Under the pieces are notes generated by a model. It ran no database searches. It was not told where the DNA came from and was given only the letters and a program-made list of their open reading frames with translations. From the NCBI GenBank assembly GCA_012845835.1, contig JABAKD010000017.1, positions 4,834,867 through 4,898,866 of the forward strand: DNA of 64,000 nt, read 5' to 3'. Each line of letters opens with the position of its first letter. Position 1 is the stretch's first letter. Position numbers and translations under genes: made by a program. This document shows, piece after piece, positions 55,431 through 64,000 of this stretch. The DNA comes from Undaria pinnatifida (lineage: Eukaryota; Sar; Phaeophyceae; Laminariales; Alariaceae).

Positions 55431-57146
55431 AAACACCTTCGATCACACTTCTTACGTCGCAAAAAAAATGCATGTTCTCTGTAGGGTATATTATATGTAG
55501 AGGGTGCATTCAACAAAATTTAGACATATGGCTGTTAAAAGTATGAACCTTGGATTCAAATCTAAGTTAATGCGCAGTCTATTCGCACAAATAATATAGC
55601 CTATGCAGTTGAATCTTACCTTGAATCTTACGTTGAATCTTCGGTGGAACCTAGATGTAACCGTAGATTTGAGTATGTTGAGGTTGTCCCGTTGTCCCGG
55701 TATTCTACCGTACTGCGGGCATTGTTCCGTGATGATCAGGTGGTGATGCACCCCACCATGATCACTCTACCAACTCTTCTTCTCTTCCTTCTTTCCCTGA
55801 TTTCTCCTTCTTCTCTCTTTGGCCTCAAGCGCCCTTTCCAAACTATCATTTTTCCTTCTTATCACAAGTTATCTTAACAGACACTTCGGTGCCACCTCTG
55901 CATCTCTTCGCATAGAAGACAGAGCCTTTGTGACACAACCATTGTGTTCACAGGCTATTCACAATGGCGGCGTTCCGGGTTTTGCCGAGGACCCGATTAC
56001 GACGTTTAGCACAACCAGAAAGAAGGGGTTTCGTTTAAACGACGCCAATGTTCTGGAAAAATGACAGGACAGTTCTTCGTGGTACTGTCATGAAATAAAG
56101 CCTTTAATATGGAGAAAAAACCTTTGATACTTCGTGTGTAATTTTACATCGACTAGTAATGGGTGCATATATGCGAGTGTGTTGGCAATTGTACAAGATC
56201 GGCCAACGGTTCCTGTTTTTGACCAGATTTTGAGCCGTGTTCAAAGCAATTCGAGGTGAGGTCTACCTCTCGGCGTGCTGTTTCCTGGACGTGCCCCACC
56301 TTTCTGGACTCTCCTGACCCTGCCGAGTCGGCGTCGGTCGTGCTCGCGTCATCTCTCTGCGGGGGTCTGTTTTTTTTTTTCTGTTGAAAAAGCAATTTTC
56401 TATTTGTATGCATCACAGATACCAACAATTATGTCATGTGGCAATGTAATACAATGTATGTGTTAGGTAAGCAAAACATAGGTTTGGTCAAAAGGTGACT
56501 TGCGTCGCATTTCATTATGCGGTCGGGGGTTCAATTTTCGCAGGTGCGCTTCATGTTTCTTTGCACTGTAGTACCCTTGTTATATCTCTTTTTGTGAGGC
56601 ACCTTGTGTGGTTCACAGCACGGTACCTGGATCTAATCTACTAACACTACACTGCTGTACGCTTTTGTACGACGTACGGGCATCCGTTTTATTTACCCGT
56701 CATGTATGTAGTTCTGCTGCTACTTCTCTGAGTGTTGCTACATTGTTGCTGCAGCAGTTTCACAGTGCTGCTGCTATTCGTCATCGTATGCCGGGCGACG
56801 CAATGTTTAGCTGTGCTTTATTGCACCAGATTAACACGTTTTATTTGCAGTATACCCCTTGGTAGTACTGTCGCATGTACCGCCTCAGTTTACCTACAAT
56901 CCCATTCTCATTATACCTACCATGGATGCATCTCAGAAAATTGCGGGGGCGCGCGCGGAGGCAAGGCAGACGGCATCCGGCCGCAGCGAAGCTCCCCGGG
57001 AATATACTAAGTACGTGATTCCCTTATGTCGCTTTACATTTTGTAGCTACCGTTCGAAACATGCGCTTGCTTATGTTGGTGCAGTCGGCAATCATAAATG
57101 TTCGCAGTACGCCAACTAAATATATATATGATCGCCTCCCAACCTA
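55431..57146. other. No confident gene; CTG-rich patch
   Basis: TTGAATCTTACC and TTGAATCTTACG form a short local repeat near 55611-55640. A CTG-rich stretch lies at 56640-56780. A weak polymerase III-like string near 56485-56545 was not accepted as a tRNA. No gene seen. Confidence 0.35.
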
Positions 57147-58570
57147 TGCCAAGCGAAGTATGACTAACGAGGTAACGTAATTGAGCGCGTGTATACCAAG
57201 TACGACTAACGAGGTAAATTAATTGAGCGCATGTATACCAAGCGTTCCTTTAAAACTGACGATTCGCATTTATTTCTCTCTCTAGTGCTCGATGACGGAG
57301 ACAGTGCATATCCACATACATCACCTCGCATGTTGTGTTTGGCAATACGTATCTCTTTCGTATAGTTAGCGATGTCAGAAAATAATGGTAACTGTATGAC
57401 GGTGGTGACAAACAGTGCATGACCACATCACCTCGCTAGTTGAATTTGTCAATACGTATCTCTTTCTCATTATTAGAGATGTCAGAAAATAATGGTAACT
57501 ACAAATATTCTTTGAAATATTCTAGCTTTCGATCTATGCATCATACAACAACAAATTATGAAGATTTAACACGTTATTTACTACACTTAAACACTGGGTT
57601 GCATGCTGTATCTAACATCAAACCTTCTAGAACAGTAAACATCACCAGGCAGATTATATATGGGGACGTCTTATTGCTACAGTCGTCAGGTTTGTCCCCT
57701 TTAAGGAATTATAGTTTTCGCGCACATATTGAAATCCCCCCCCCCCCCCCCTCCCCTCCCCCTCCCCTGATCCCTCTTGATCATAAACGACCCCCCCCCT
57801 TCCCCCCGCCCCCCCCCCAATTCCGTCTAATTCGTCCAAACGCCCCACTCACAATCGATATCGGCCAGAGTAACGAGCACCTATACGCAGTTGATATTAC
57901 GTCATTATCTTTCTGACCATCCATGACGTAGTTTTCATTCTTTCCCCCCACCCCCCAAACAAAAACCCCCTCCAACGCCCCCTCTTCCCCAACCTCCCGC
58001 ACGATCGCCCACACCTAGCACTACGCGTATAACAAGCCCCTACATATCTTTGATCTCACCGCCGAAGTGTATTAGAATACTGTTTGTGACCTAAACCTCC
58101 TGAAAAATCCCCCCCCCCCCCCCCCCCCCTCCCTTCCCCTTCTCGCTCTCCCTTGCTCAAACGCCCCACCTAATATCGAAATCCGCTAGATAAATGAACA
58201 CTTGACGCACTTGATATCACCTCATTATCTTTCGAAAGCCATCCATGCCGCTGCTTTCCCCCCCCCCCGCCCCGAACACCCCCTTCTTCCCCACCACCCG
58301 CACCATCGCCTAGACCTAGCACCACACGTATAACAAACCCCTCACCTAAAACCCTTCCTTCCCCCCCCCCCCCCCACACACACACACACCCCCGCCCCCA
58401 CCCCCCACCTCTCCAACCCCCCCGCCCCCATCCCAACCCTACCCCTTTAAACACTCTGCCCTCTCTCTACTCACTGGTTGTACGACTTACCCCAGGATAT
58501 ACATGATAAACTGATGCATTCTTTCCAAAACCGTCACATTTATCCCCAATAAATAATGTATATTTAGTAT
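57147..58570 (+). repeat. Long poly-C composite repeat, copy III
   Basis: The head GCCAAGCGAAGTATGACTAA at 57149 is followed by a 40-60 bp local duplication (TAATTGAGCGC twice, at 57178 and 57219). Body blocks and C runs come in the same order as copy I (C runs near 57737, 57790, 57810, 58109-58129 and 58357), with a diverged internal tail at 58045-58075. It ends with the TACTCACTGG and ACTGATGCATTC module rather than the usual 3' tail, so its 3' part is missing or rearranged. Confidence 0.85.
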
Positions 58571-59252
58571 AAGTTTGGGAAGTGGAACCTGTATATTCGA
58601 GAGACCTGCCGTGTCTGTAGCATCCCCTAGTCATATACCTAATGGCGGGGTCCGCCGTAAATGATGGTTCGGATCGTGGATTTGAGCCCCATCATCCATA
58701 AATAATATACTTTTGCGACTTTCCTAATAATGTCGAACTTGACCTGCACCATCCCCGTAGACCCAGGAAATGAAACCGCGTGAATATTGATGTTAAGATA
58801 CGGCCTCGAAAGGCCTGTAGGTATCCGAATTTGAGATCATTTGGATGGGTTTCGTATGATAAGGTTGGCGGTTTATATTTGGGGAAGTTAGGAATTAGAT
58901 CGGAGGCACGCGCCTCCGATCTCAGAAGCTATCCCGGGCTCTGGTGGAAACGAATAAAGCTACATCTCTACGAAGGAACGAAAGTGAGTACTCTCCGAAG
59001 ACCTTCTCAATTGGCATACCTGCAGGGGGCACTCTGTGTCCCCCACCTATTAATTTCACAAGTGGCGTCGTCGAGCTTGATGTGCTATTGTGGCAGCGTT
59101 CTTCCGGTTTCTCCGACTTTTTTTTTCGTAGCGATTTTGCCTTTGCTTTCCATCGAGCCCACAACCCCTGTTCCTTCTCGGGTGGCTTCTCAATGGAGGG
59201 AGCGCCCTTCCTCCTACAACGGCGACCACAACAGCAGTGAGATGGCAGGGGC
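58571..59252. other. No confident gene; 10-bp hairpin
   Basis: GATCGGAGGC, loop ACGC, GCCTCCGATC at 58898-58921 is a perfect hairpin. A long plus-strand open frame (58780-59721) and competing minus-strand frames cover the rest; none has a domain. Confidence 0.45.
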
Positions 59253-59456
59253 CCCTCCTGTTGGTCGCCGCGCACGTACCACACGGACGACACCTTCCAA
59301 GTACGTGCGGACGACTCTTCTCTGCGGAGCACACTCCTCGTCTCGAATTTTGGTCCCTCCTGTTGGTTGCTGGGCACGCACCACACAGAGGACACTTTCC
59401 GAGTACAGGCGGACGACACTGCTCTTCGGAGCACACCCCTCGTCCCGGCCTTTAGC
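59253..59456 (+). repeat. 102-bp tandem repeat, 2 units
   Basis: Units start with CCCTCCTGTTGG at 59253 and (as TCCCTCCTGTTGG) 59355. At 34 codons they keep the frame of the 58780-59721 ORF, giving two PPVGxxARTT-type peptides with TLLxGAHxSSR. Both strands stay open, so the coding strand cannot be chosen. Confidence 0.75.
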
Positions 59457-61050
59457 CGCATCAGTTCACCGCCAGCTGGTCATAGACCACTCCGCAGTGG
59501 AACTGCCCGAGCCCCACCCATCAGACTTGTTTGCTCCGCGCTCTGCCAGCATGTTGCACAGCACATATCCGCGAGTTGCCAGCACAAGCCCCAAGATCGG
59601 CCATCGACTCGTACTTTTTTTTTCGCGCTTTGGGGCTCGGAGGCATATGCACGACATGCCACGGACAAGCATCCTGGAATCAACCCTTCGAATGACATTC
59701 GAAGGGGACTTCGCTCGCTGAGAGAGCCCATCGCCCAGCACATCCTTGCTGTCGGTGCCAGACCGTCCTTCGCGGGACCCCCTTGGACTACGGACACCGT
59801 GCTCTAGGAGCTCATGTCGGGGCTCCTTCCTTTGTGATCTACCTGGGAAGAAACAGGCGGTGCTCGTGGAATGTTTGAGCTTTTTCGTTTGGCGAATTTT
59901 CCAGTACACGCGTTATCGTATGGGTTTCAGTACATACGTCGATCATTCTTGTGCGTCGAACAAGCAGCTGCCCTTGTGCCCCCTTTCTGCCGGAATTAGT
60001 ACAAGCTACGAACTTGGCACCTCGGACCCCTCTCCGATCTTTCTCGATCAACAGCGTTCCACTACTGCTGTCCGTCGCGTAGCTTCAACCACCATCATTT
60101 TTGCAGAGGTGCCAACTACAGTGCAGCACAATGGGCTCGCTGTCAATGCCTGCCATATACCGCCGGATTCTCTGCTGTAGAAGGCACTGTACAGCAGTCA
60201 AGCCGCCTACTTTGCTCCTGCTCATACACCACATAGCTCGACCCTTCACTGCCCCAGCGCCCACAGTTACAGCACCGCAGCTCTGACACCCCCCACTGCT
60301 GTGCGAGTGCTTCTTGCAAGTTCGATTCGAGAGGTTTTTTTTTCGTCCTGGCCCCTCCGTGACTAGAACTTGAACCTAGTGAACGCTGAAACTCTGTGCT
60401 GGCTTTTAGGGCAAAGGCTTTTGGTGTGTGCGATGCCCTATATTCTCCCATTCATGGGTACGCGGGGACTATAATACCACTTTCTGTGTATGCACAGCTG
60501 TGACCGTGCGGCACTCCGCACTGCTGTCAACGTAACTGTCCCTTTATCGGTGGGAGTGGGTACGGATTTTTATTCAGCTGTACGGGCGTTAGGCCGTCTT
60601 CCTGCCCGTACATGTGCTCTGCCCTTCACGATATTGCTCGTACGCTGGATTTTTTTTTTTCTTCTTCTCTGCACATGTTCGGACAGCTACTGCCCGTTAC
60701 AGAGCGCTTACTACACAGTTCGCGGAGATACTGCGCTTCACAGTTTTTACTAGTGCAGTGGAGAACAGCCCGTTTAATGCGGTACCTTTGGGGGCAAACA
60801 GCCTTTCTATTCGACTGTGGGCGTGCACATTTTTCTACAGCTGGTGTTGGTACTACACTACCCATCTTGGTGCGGTTGAAATTACCGTTACCTGTAAACA
60901 CAGCAGTGATACTGCAGCAATCAGCCCTACTGCAGGCGCGACCGTCCCCCTTCAGTGCGGTCGGGGGAAACTATTTTGTTGGGGAGGGTTATACTGCCCG
61001 TTTTTTTTTAATATACGGTTGGTGCGCGAACGTATACTGTCCTACCCCCC
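59457..61050. other. Pyrimidine-rich DNA, no confident gene
   Basis: Many overlapping open frames in all phases, T/C-rich with CTG words and poly-T runs (60332-60339, 60651-60659). Possibly the long leader or terminal repeat of the element whose gag-like gene begins at 62.2 kb. Confidence 0.35.
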
Positions 61051-61870
61051 ACTACACTACTGTGGGGGTAGATGCTGCCCCATTTTATACGGTTGGCTGC
61101 GCGTTCCTTCACTGTGCTTCCACCCCTACACTACACCTAGGTTAAATGCTGCATGTTTTGGTGCGACAAGTGTCGGCGTGTTGGGTGACCTTTCACTGTG
61201 CTCCCCCCCCCTACACTACACCTATGGTGAATGCTGCCCGTTTTGGTGCGATGAGTGTCAGCGTGTTGGGCGATCTTACACTCTGCTCCCACCCCTACAC
61301 TACACCTAGGTTAAATGCTGCCTGTTTTGGTGCGACGAGTGTCGGCGTGTTGGGTGACCTTTCACTGTGCTCCCCCCCCCCACACTACACCTAGGGTAAA
61401 TGCTGCCCGTTTTGGTGCGATAAGTGCCGGCGTGTTGGGCGATCTCACACTGTGCTTCCACCCCTACACTACACCTAGGGTAAATGCTGCCTGTTTTGGT
61501 GCGATGAGCGTCGGCGTGTTGGGCGAACCTTTACTGTGATAACCGCTACACTACACCTAGGTTGAATGCTGCCTGTTTTAGGGCGATGAATGTCGGCGTG
61601 TTGGACGACCCTTAGCTGTGTTACCCCCCACGCTACACCTAGGTTAAACGCTGCCTGTTTTGGTGCGATGAGCGTCGGCGTGTTGGCCAAACCTTTTTTG
61701 TGATAACCGCTACACTACACCTAGGGTAAATGCTGCCTGTTTTTGTCCGATGAGCGTCGGCGTTTTGGGCGACGCTTTCCTGTGCTACCTCCCCCCGCCT
61801 AGGTCGAATGATGCCTGTTTAAGTGCGATGGCTGCAGACGTACCCTTACTGTGTTGCACCCCCTGCACTG
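61051..61870 (+). repeat. 82-85 bp minisatellite, about 9 units
   Basis: The marker CTACACCTAG occurs at 61131, 61216 (CTACACCTAT), 61300, 61385, 61469, 61551, 61633 and 61715, with degraded units on either side. The spacing alternates 85/84/85/84, then drops to 82. Each unit has AATGCTGCC-GTTTTGG, GCGA-GAGTGTCGGCGTGTTGG and a TTTCACTGTG part. A CACTACACCTAGGCACC copy sits just before the gag-like ATG at 62209, tying the array to that gene. Confidence 0.9.
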
Positions 61871-62170
61871 CGGTTGGGGTCAGTGCTGCCCAGTTTTGGC
61901 TCCTTGTACTGCGGTTCGTGCGGGCGTTACCCATATACCCTACGGTCAGACTGGGCGCTGCTCTTATGTTGCGGTTATGATGATTGGTACCTTGTTACTG
62001 CTGTACTCCTCTTATACGGCTAGTTGACGTGGCTGCTACCATCACTGAGGCTGGACGGAGTCAAGGTCCATATTGTTGCTGTTTGCTGAAACACAGATAT
62101 ACCGCTCCTTGGAGCAGGAACACCACAACAATTTATCTGTCTCCATAGCTTCTTCACGCGTCGTTCCTAT

Positions 62171-62189
62171 CCCCCCCCCCCCCCCCCCC
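62171..62189 (+). repeat. Poly-C tract before the gag-like start
   Basis: A run of about 19 C, followed by TTCACTACACCTAGG and the ATG at 62209. Confidence 0.85.
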
Positions 62190-62208
62190 TTCACTACACC
62201 TAGGCACC

Positions 62209-63831
62209 ATGTCCACCAGTGACGATGGGGGCTACTCGGGGCTGGCTGAGGTCTTTCACGCACCCCAACCTGGATGCCCACGAGACAGGGAGAGCTCGCT
62301 GAAGATGGCGCGACTCGAGACGGGGGGAACCACCGGTGGCGGGTTCCGGTGACGAGACAGAAGACGGAGCACCATACGTCCACCCGTTCCCACCAACCAA
62401 GCGGGTCGATTCGCTGGTTCGCGCTGAGAAGAAGACGGACCAACCCCCACCGGACTCGGGGGCGTCTCGACGCCAGCTCTCGCCAGCCCCGGAGGAGCGC
62501 CACCAGCTGCCCCCCCCGCGCTCGACAGGGCACCACCGCCGCCACCTGGGCTCTCCGCGCTCGACAGAGCGCCACCCCCAGAGCTCCCGGGACCGGGGCG
62601 CCCATGCCGCCCCCTTGGACTTGGCACACGCGGCGGCGCGGGCCCAGCGGGCGCTCGACGACGCCAACCAGACGATAGCACGCCGACGTCGGTTTGACGA
62701 AGATATCGAGCAGGCGAAGACCGCTGCGCGGGAGTCGTCCCTGGTTGCGAAGAGGGCGCAACAAGCCCTCGCTCAATCAGTTGCGTCGGCTGCGGCGGGA
62801 GCTAACGCGCTCCCCTTGCCTTCGTCGCGCCCGCAGGGTGCCGCATCCCAGCGACCACGACCCGGGAACGACGCCTTCTTCAAGGGCATCGTCGCGTGCA
62901 TGGCGTCTGCACCGCGGGTAGACTTCTCCTCAGCGTTGGCGACCCGCGGTGGTGGAAACGGCCTGCGCCCTCCTCCCGTCAGAGAGGCCGGCGTCGCGGC
63001 AAGCGGACGTCCTCAATGGAAGCGGCCTGGGCTCGCGTGGATTGTACGCCCTATGCTAGACAGACGAGAGCCGCCCCGACTCTTGCCCTCGTCAAGGCCC
63101 TGCTGATAGCCCACGACGAGGACCCCGACCCTGTCTTTTGGCCGGACCCCGGAGGAAGAGTTGGCAGAACGAAACCGGGGAAAATGTCGTGACCGCGGGG
63201 ACCGCAACCGTGGGGGTGGCGGCAAAAATGGTGGGGGTGGCGACCACCACCGCCGCCGCCGCGGGGGTGACAGCGCATCGGGTGCTGGTGCGCCTGAGGG
63301 CGCCGCCGAGGGGGCAACTTCGGTCCAACAACCGGGGCAGTTGGCCGCAGCTCTGGCAGAGGAATGGCCCGAGAGGACGTTCAGCGTGGGACGGCTCGTC
63401 ACCCTCCTCCCGCTCGTCTTCGTCCTCGAGCACGGACCACAGCGAGACGGTCGTGGTAGCAGGCAAAAAGTGTCCAGAGCCATGGCAGGAGGAGCATCTG
63501 CCTGAGGCTTTCACCCCCCTGTTGCGTCTGCTGATCACGCACTTCGACGGGGTTGACACGGAGGAGGGCTACACTAATTTGCATACTTTTGGAATGTGTA
63601 ACGGCATGCCTTTTTCTGATTTCAGCGGGGAGGTTCGCGTACTTATGCCGACCGCTAACGGGGAGTGAGCGTGTTTTGTCTCCGGGGACGGATGTGGTGT
63701 TGGAGGTGGTTTGGGTGGCGGCGAATGAGCAATTTCCGGCTCTCCTGCCTGCGTTGTACCCTGGTTCGAAGGCAACAAACCCGCGGCCGTACACCCCGTT
63801 GGATGTTATGTGGCGGTCTTTTAGTGACTAA
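62209..63831 (+). pseudogene. Gag-like retroelement gene, frameshifted
   Basis: A GC-rich coding-type stretch, unlike the AT-rich DNA elsewhere, that starts at the ATG at 62209 (MSTSDDGGYSG) and switches frame several times: near 62330 after GACGGGGGG, then about 62950-63160, 63500 and 63670. The middle is Pro/Arg/Ala-rich with a likely helix (AAARAQRALDDANQ, then FDEDIEQAKTAA). A Gly/Arg-rich basic stretch follows at 63161-63290, and the C-terminal part (GYTNLHTFGMCNGMPFSDF, RVLSPGTDVVLEV, NEQFPALLPALYPGSKA) looks like a conserved domain. It resembles a retroelement gag by layout: variable head, basic nucleic-acid-binding region, conserved block. No polymerase is visible before the window ends. 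Frame changes could be decay or sequencing error in G/C runs. Confidence 0.5.
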
Positions 63832-64000
63832 TAAGACACCTGCCGTCAACGGCGAAACATTTGTTTTCTCTCCCTGTTTCTTCGACGGGAGCGTGGTCAT
63901 GCGCCCTGTCGAGGCCCCGGCCGCCAGATCATGGACGCGGCCAAGGCCGAGTGCCGTCCCAGTCGCTTTCGTGGCAGACGGGATCGAGCCATCATTCAAC
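63832..64000. other. Window edge, no gene seen
   Basis: Sequence after the stop of the last gag-like frame; the element presumably continues beyond the window. Confidence 0.4.

Noticed and set aside
56485..56545. tRNA-like string (TGGTCAAAAGGT ... GGGGGTTCAATTTTC)
   Set aside because: The T-stem relies on G-T pairs, acceptor halves do not match and the anticodon loop is six bases.
58780..59721. 313-codon plus-strand ORF as a gene
   Set aside because: No domain, composition follows pyrimidine-rich repeats, and long frames on the other strand compete equally.
60330..60400. Minus-strand tRNA-like T-arm followed by an A run
   Set aside because: The T-arm pairs well but no A box or D-arm lies at the right distance; at most a SINE fragment.
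62042..62776. 244-codon minus-strand ORF
   Set aside because: Antisense to the gag-like gene, in GC-rich DNA where stops are rare.

Overview
This window looks like nuclear DNA of an intron-rich eukaryote. I see no prokaryotic operons, ribosome-binding-site patterning or dense ORFs. There are GT-AG introns of about 280-1,225 bp between short symmetric exons, tRNA-derived SINE-like repeats, a pogo-like DNA transposon, MITE-like elements, a decayed DIRS-like (tyrosine-recombinase) retroelement and long composite repeats rich in poly-C. A brown alga or other multicellular stramenopile is my best guess. It rests on the mobile-element repertoire and gene architecture, and it is an inference only.

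The only host coding sequence I can support strongly is a family of small cysteine-rich repeat exons on the + strand. Five of them (108-224, 1096-1209, 1833-2054, 2588-2704, 2985-3209) are consecutive phase-1/phase-1 exons of a gene that enters from the left edge. A candidate signal-peptide exon lies at 37407-37485. Two further double-repeat exons (A 44723-44939, B 46165-46407) lie in a 4,260-bp block, 43888-48147, that is repeated head to tail at 48148-52407 with no difference seen (A' 48983-49199, B' 50425-50667). The proteins are probably secreted or extracellular, because paired cysteines dominate. No named function can be given.

Region by region: 0-3.2 kb, Cys-repeat gene with a 26-bp minisatellite at its first 5' splice site. 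3.2-8.2 kb, non-coding with an old 281-bp tandem duplication and the first long poly-C composite repeat. 8.2-14.9 kb, a broken DIRS-like retroelement (gag-position ORF, 93-bp coding minisatellite, RT, RNase H, tyrosine recombinase) flanked by about 210-bp direct repeats and containing a younger poly-C repeat. 15-22 kb, repeats including a 465-bp dispersed pair, a SINE and further poly-C copies. 22.3-23.7 kb, a pogo-like element with 25-bp inverted termini and only the transposase C-terminus left. 24.7-37 kb, SINE, direct repeats and a cluster of small palindrome-bearing MITEs. 37.4-40.3 kb, candidate signal exon and an inverted long poly-C composite. 43.9-52.4 kb, the tandem duplication. 52.4-57.1 kb, little recognisable. 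57.1-58.6 kb, third long poly-C composite. 58.8-64 kb, pyrimidine-rich minisatellite DNA leading into a frameshifted gag-like gene cut by the window edge.

The two most unusual points concern the Cys-repeat genes. First, a minisatellite has multiplied a 5' splice site eightfold. Second, a recent tandem exon duplication contains one exon (A) whose entry phase does not fit the other exons, so splicing B to A' would give a stop within five codons, while signal exon to B to B' stays in frame.
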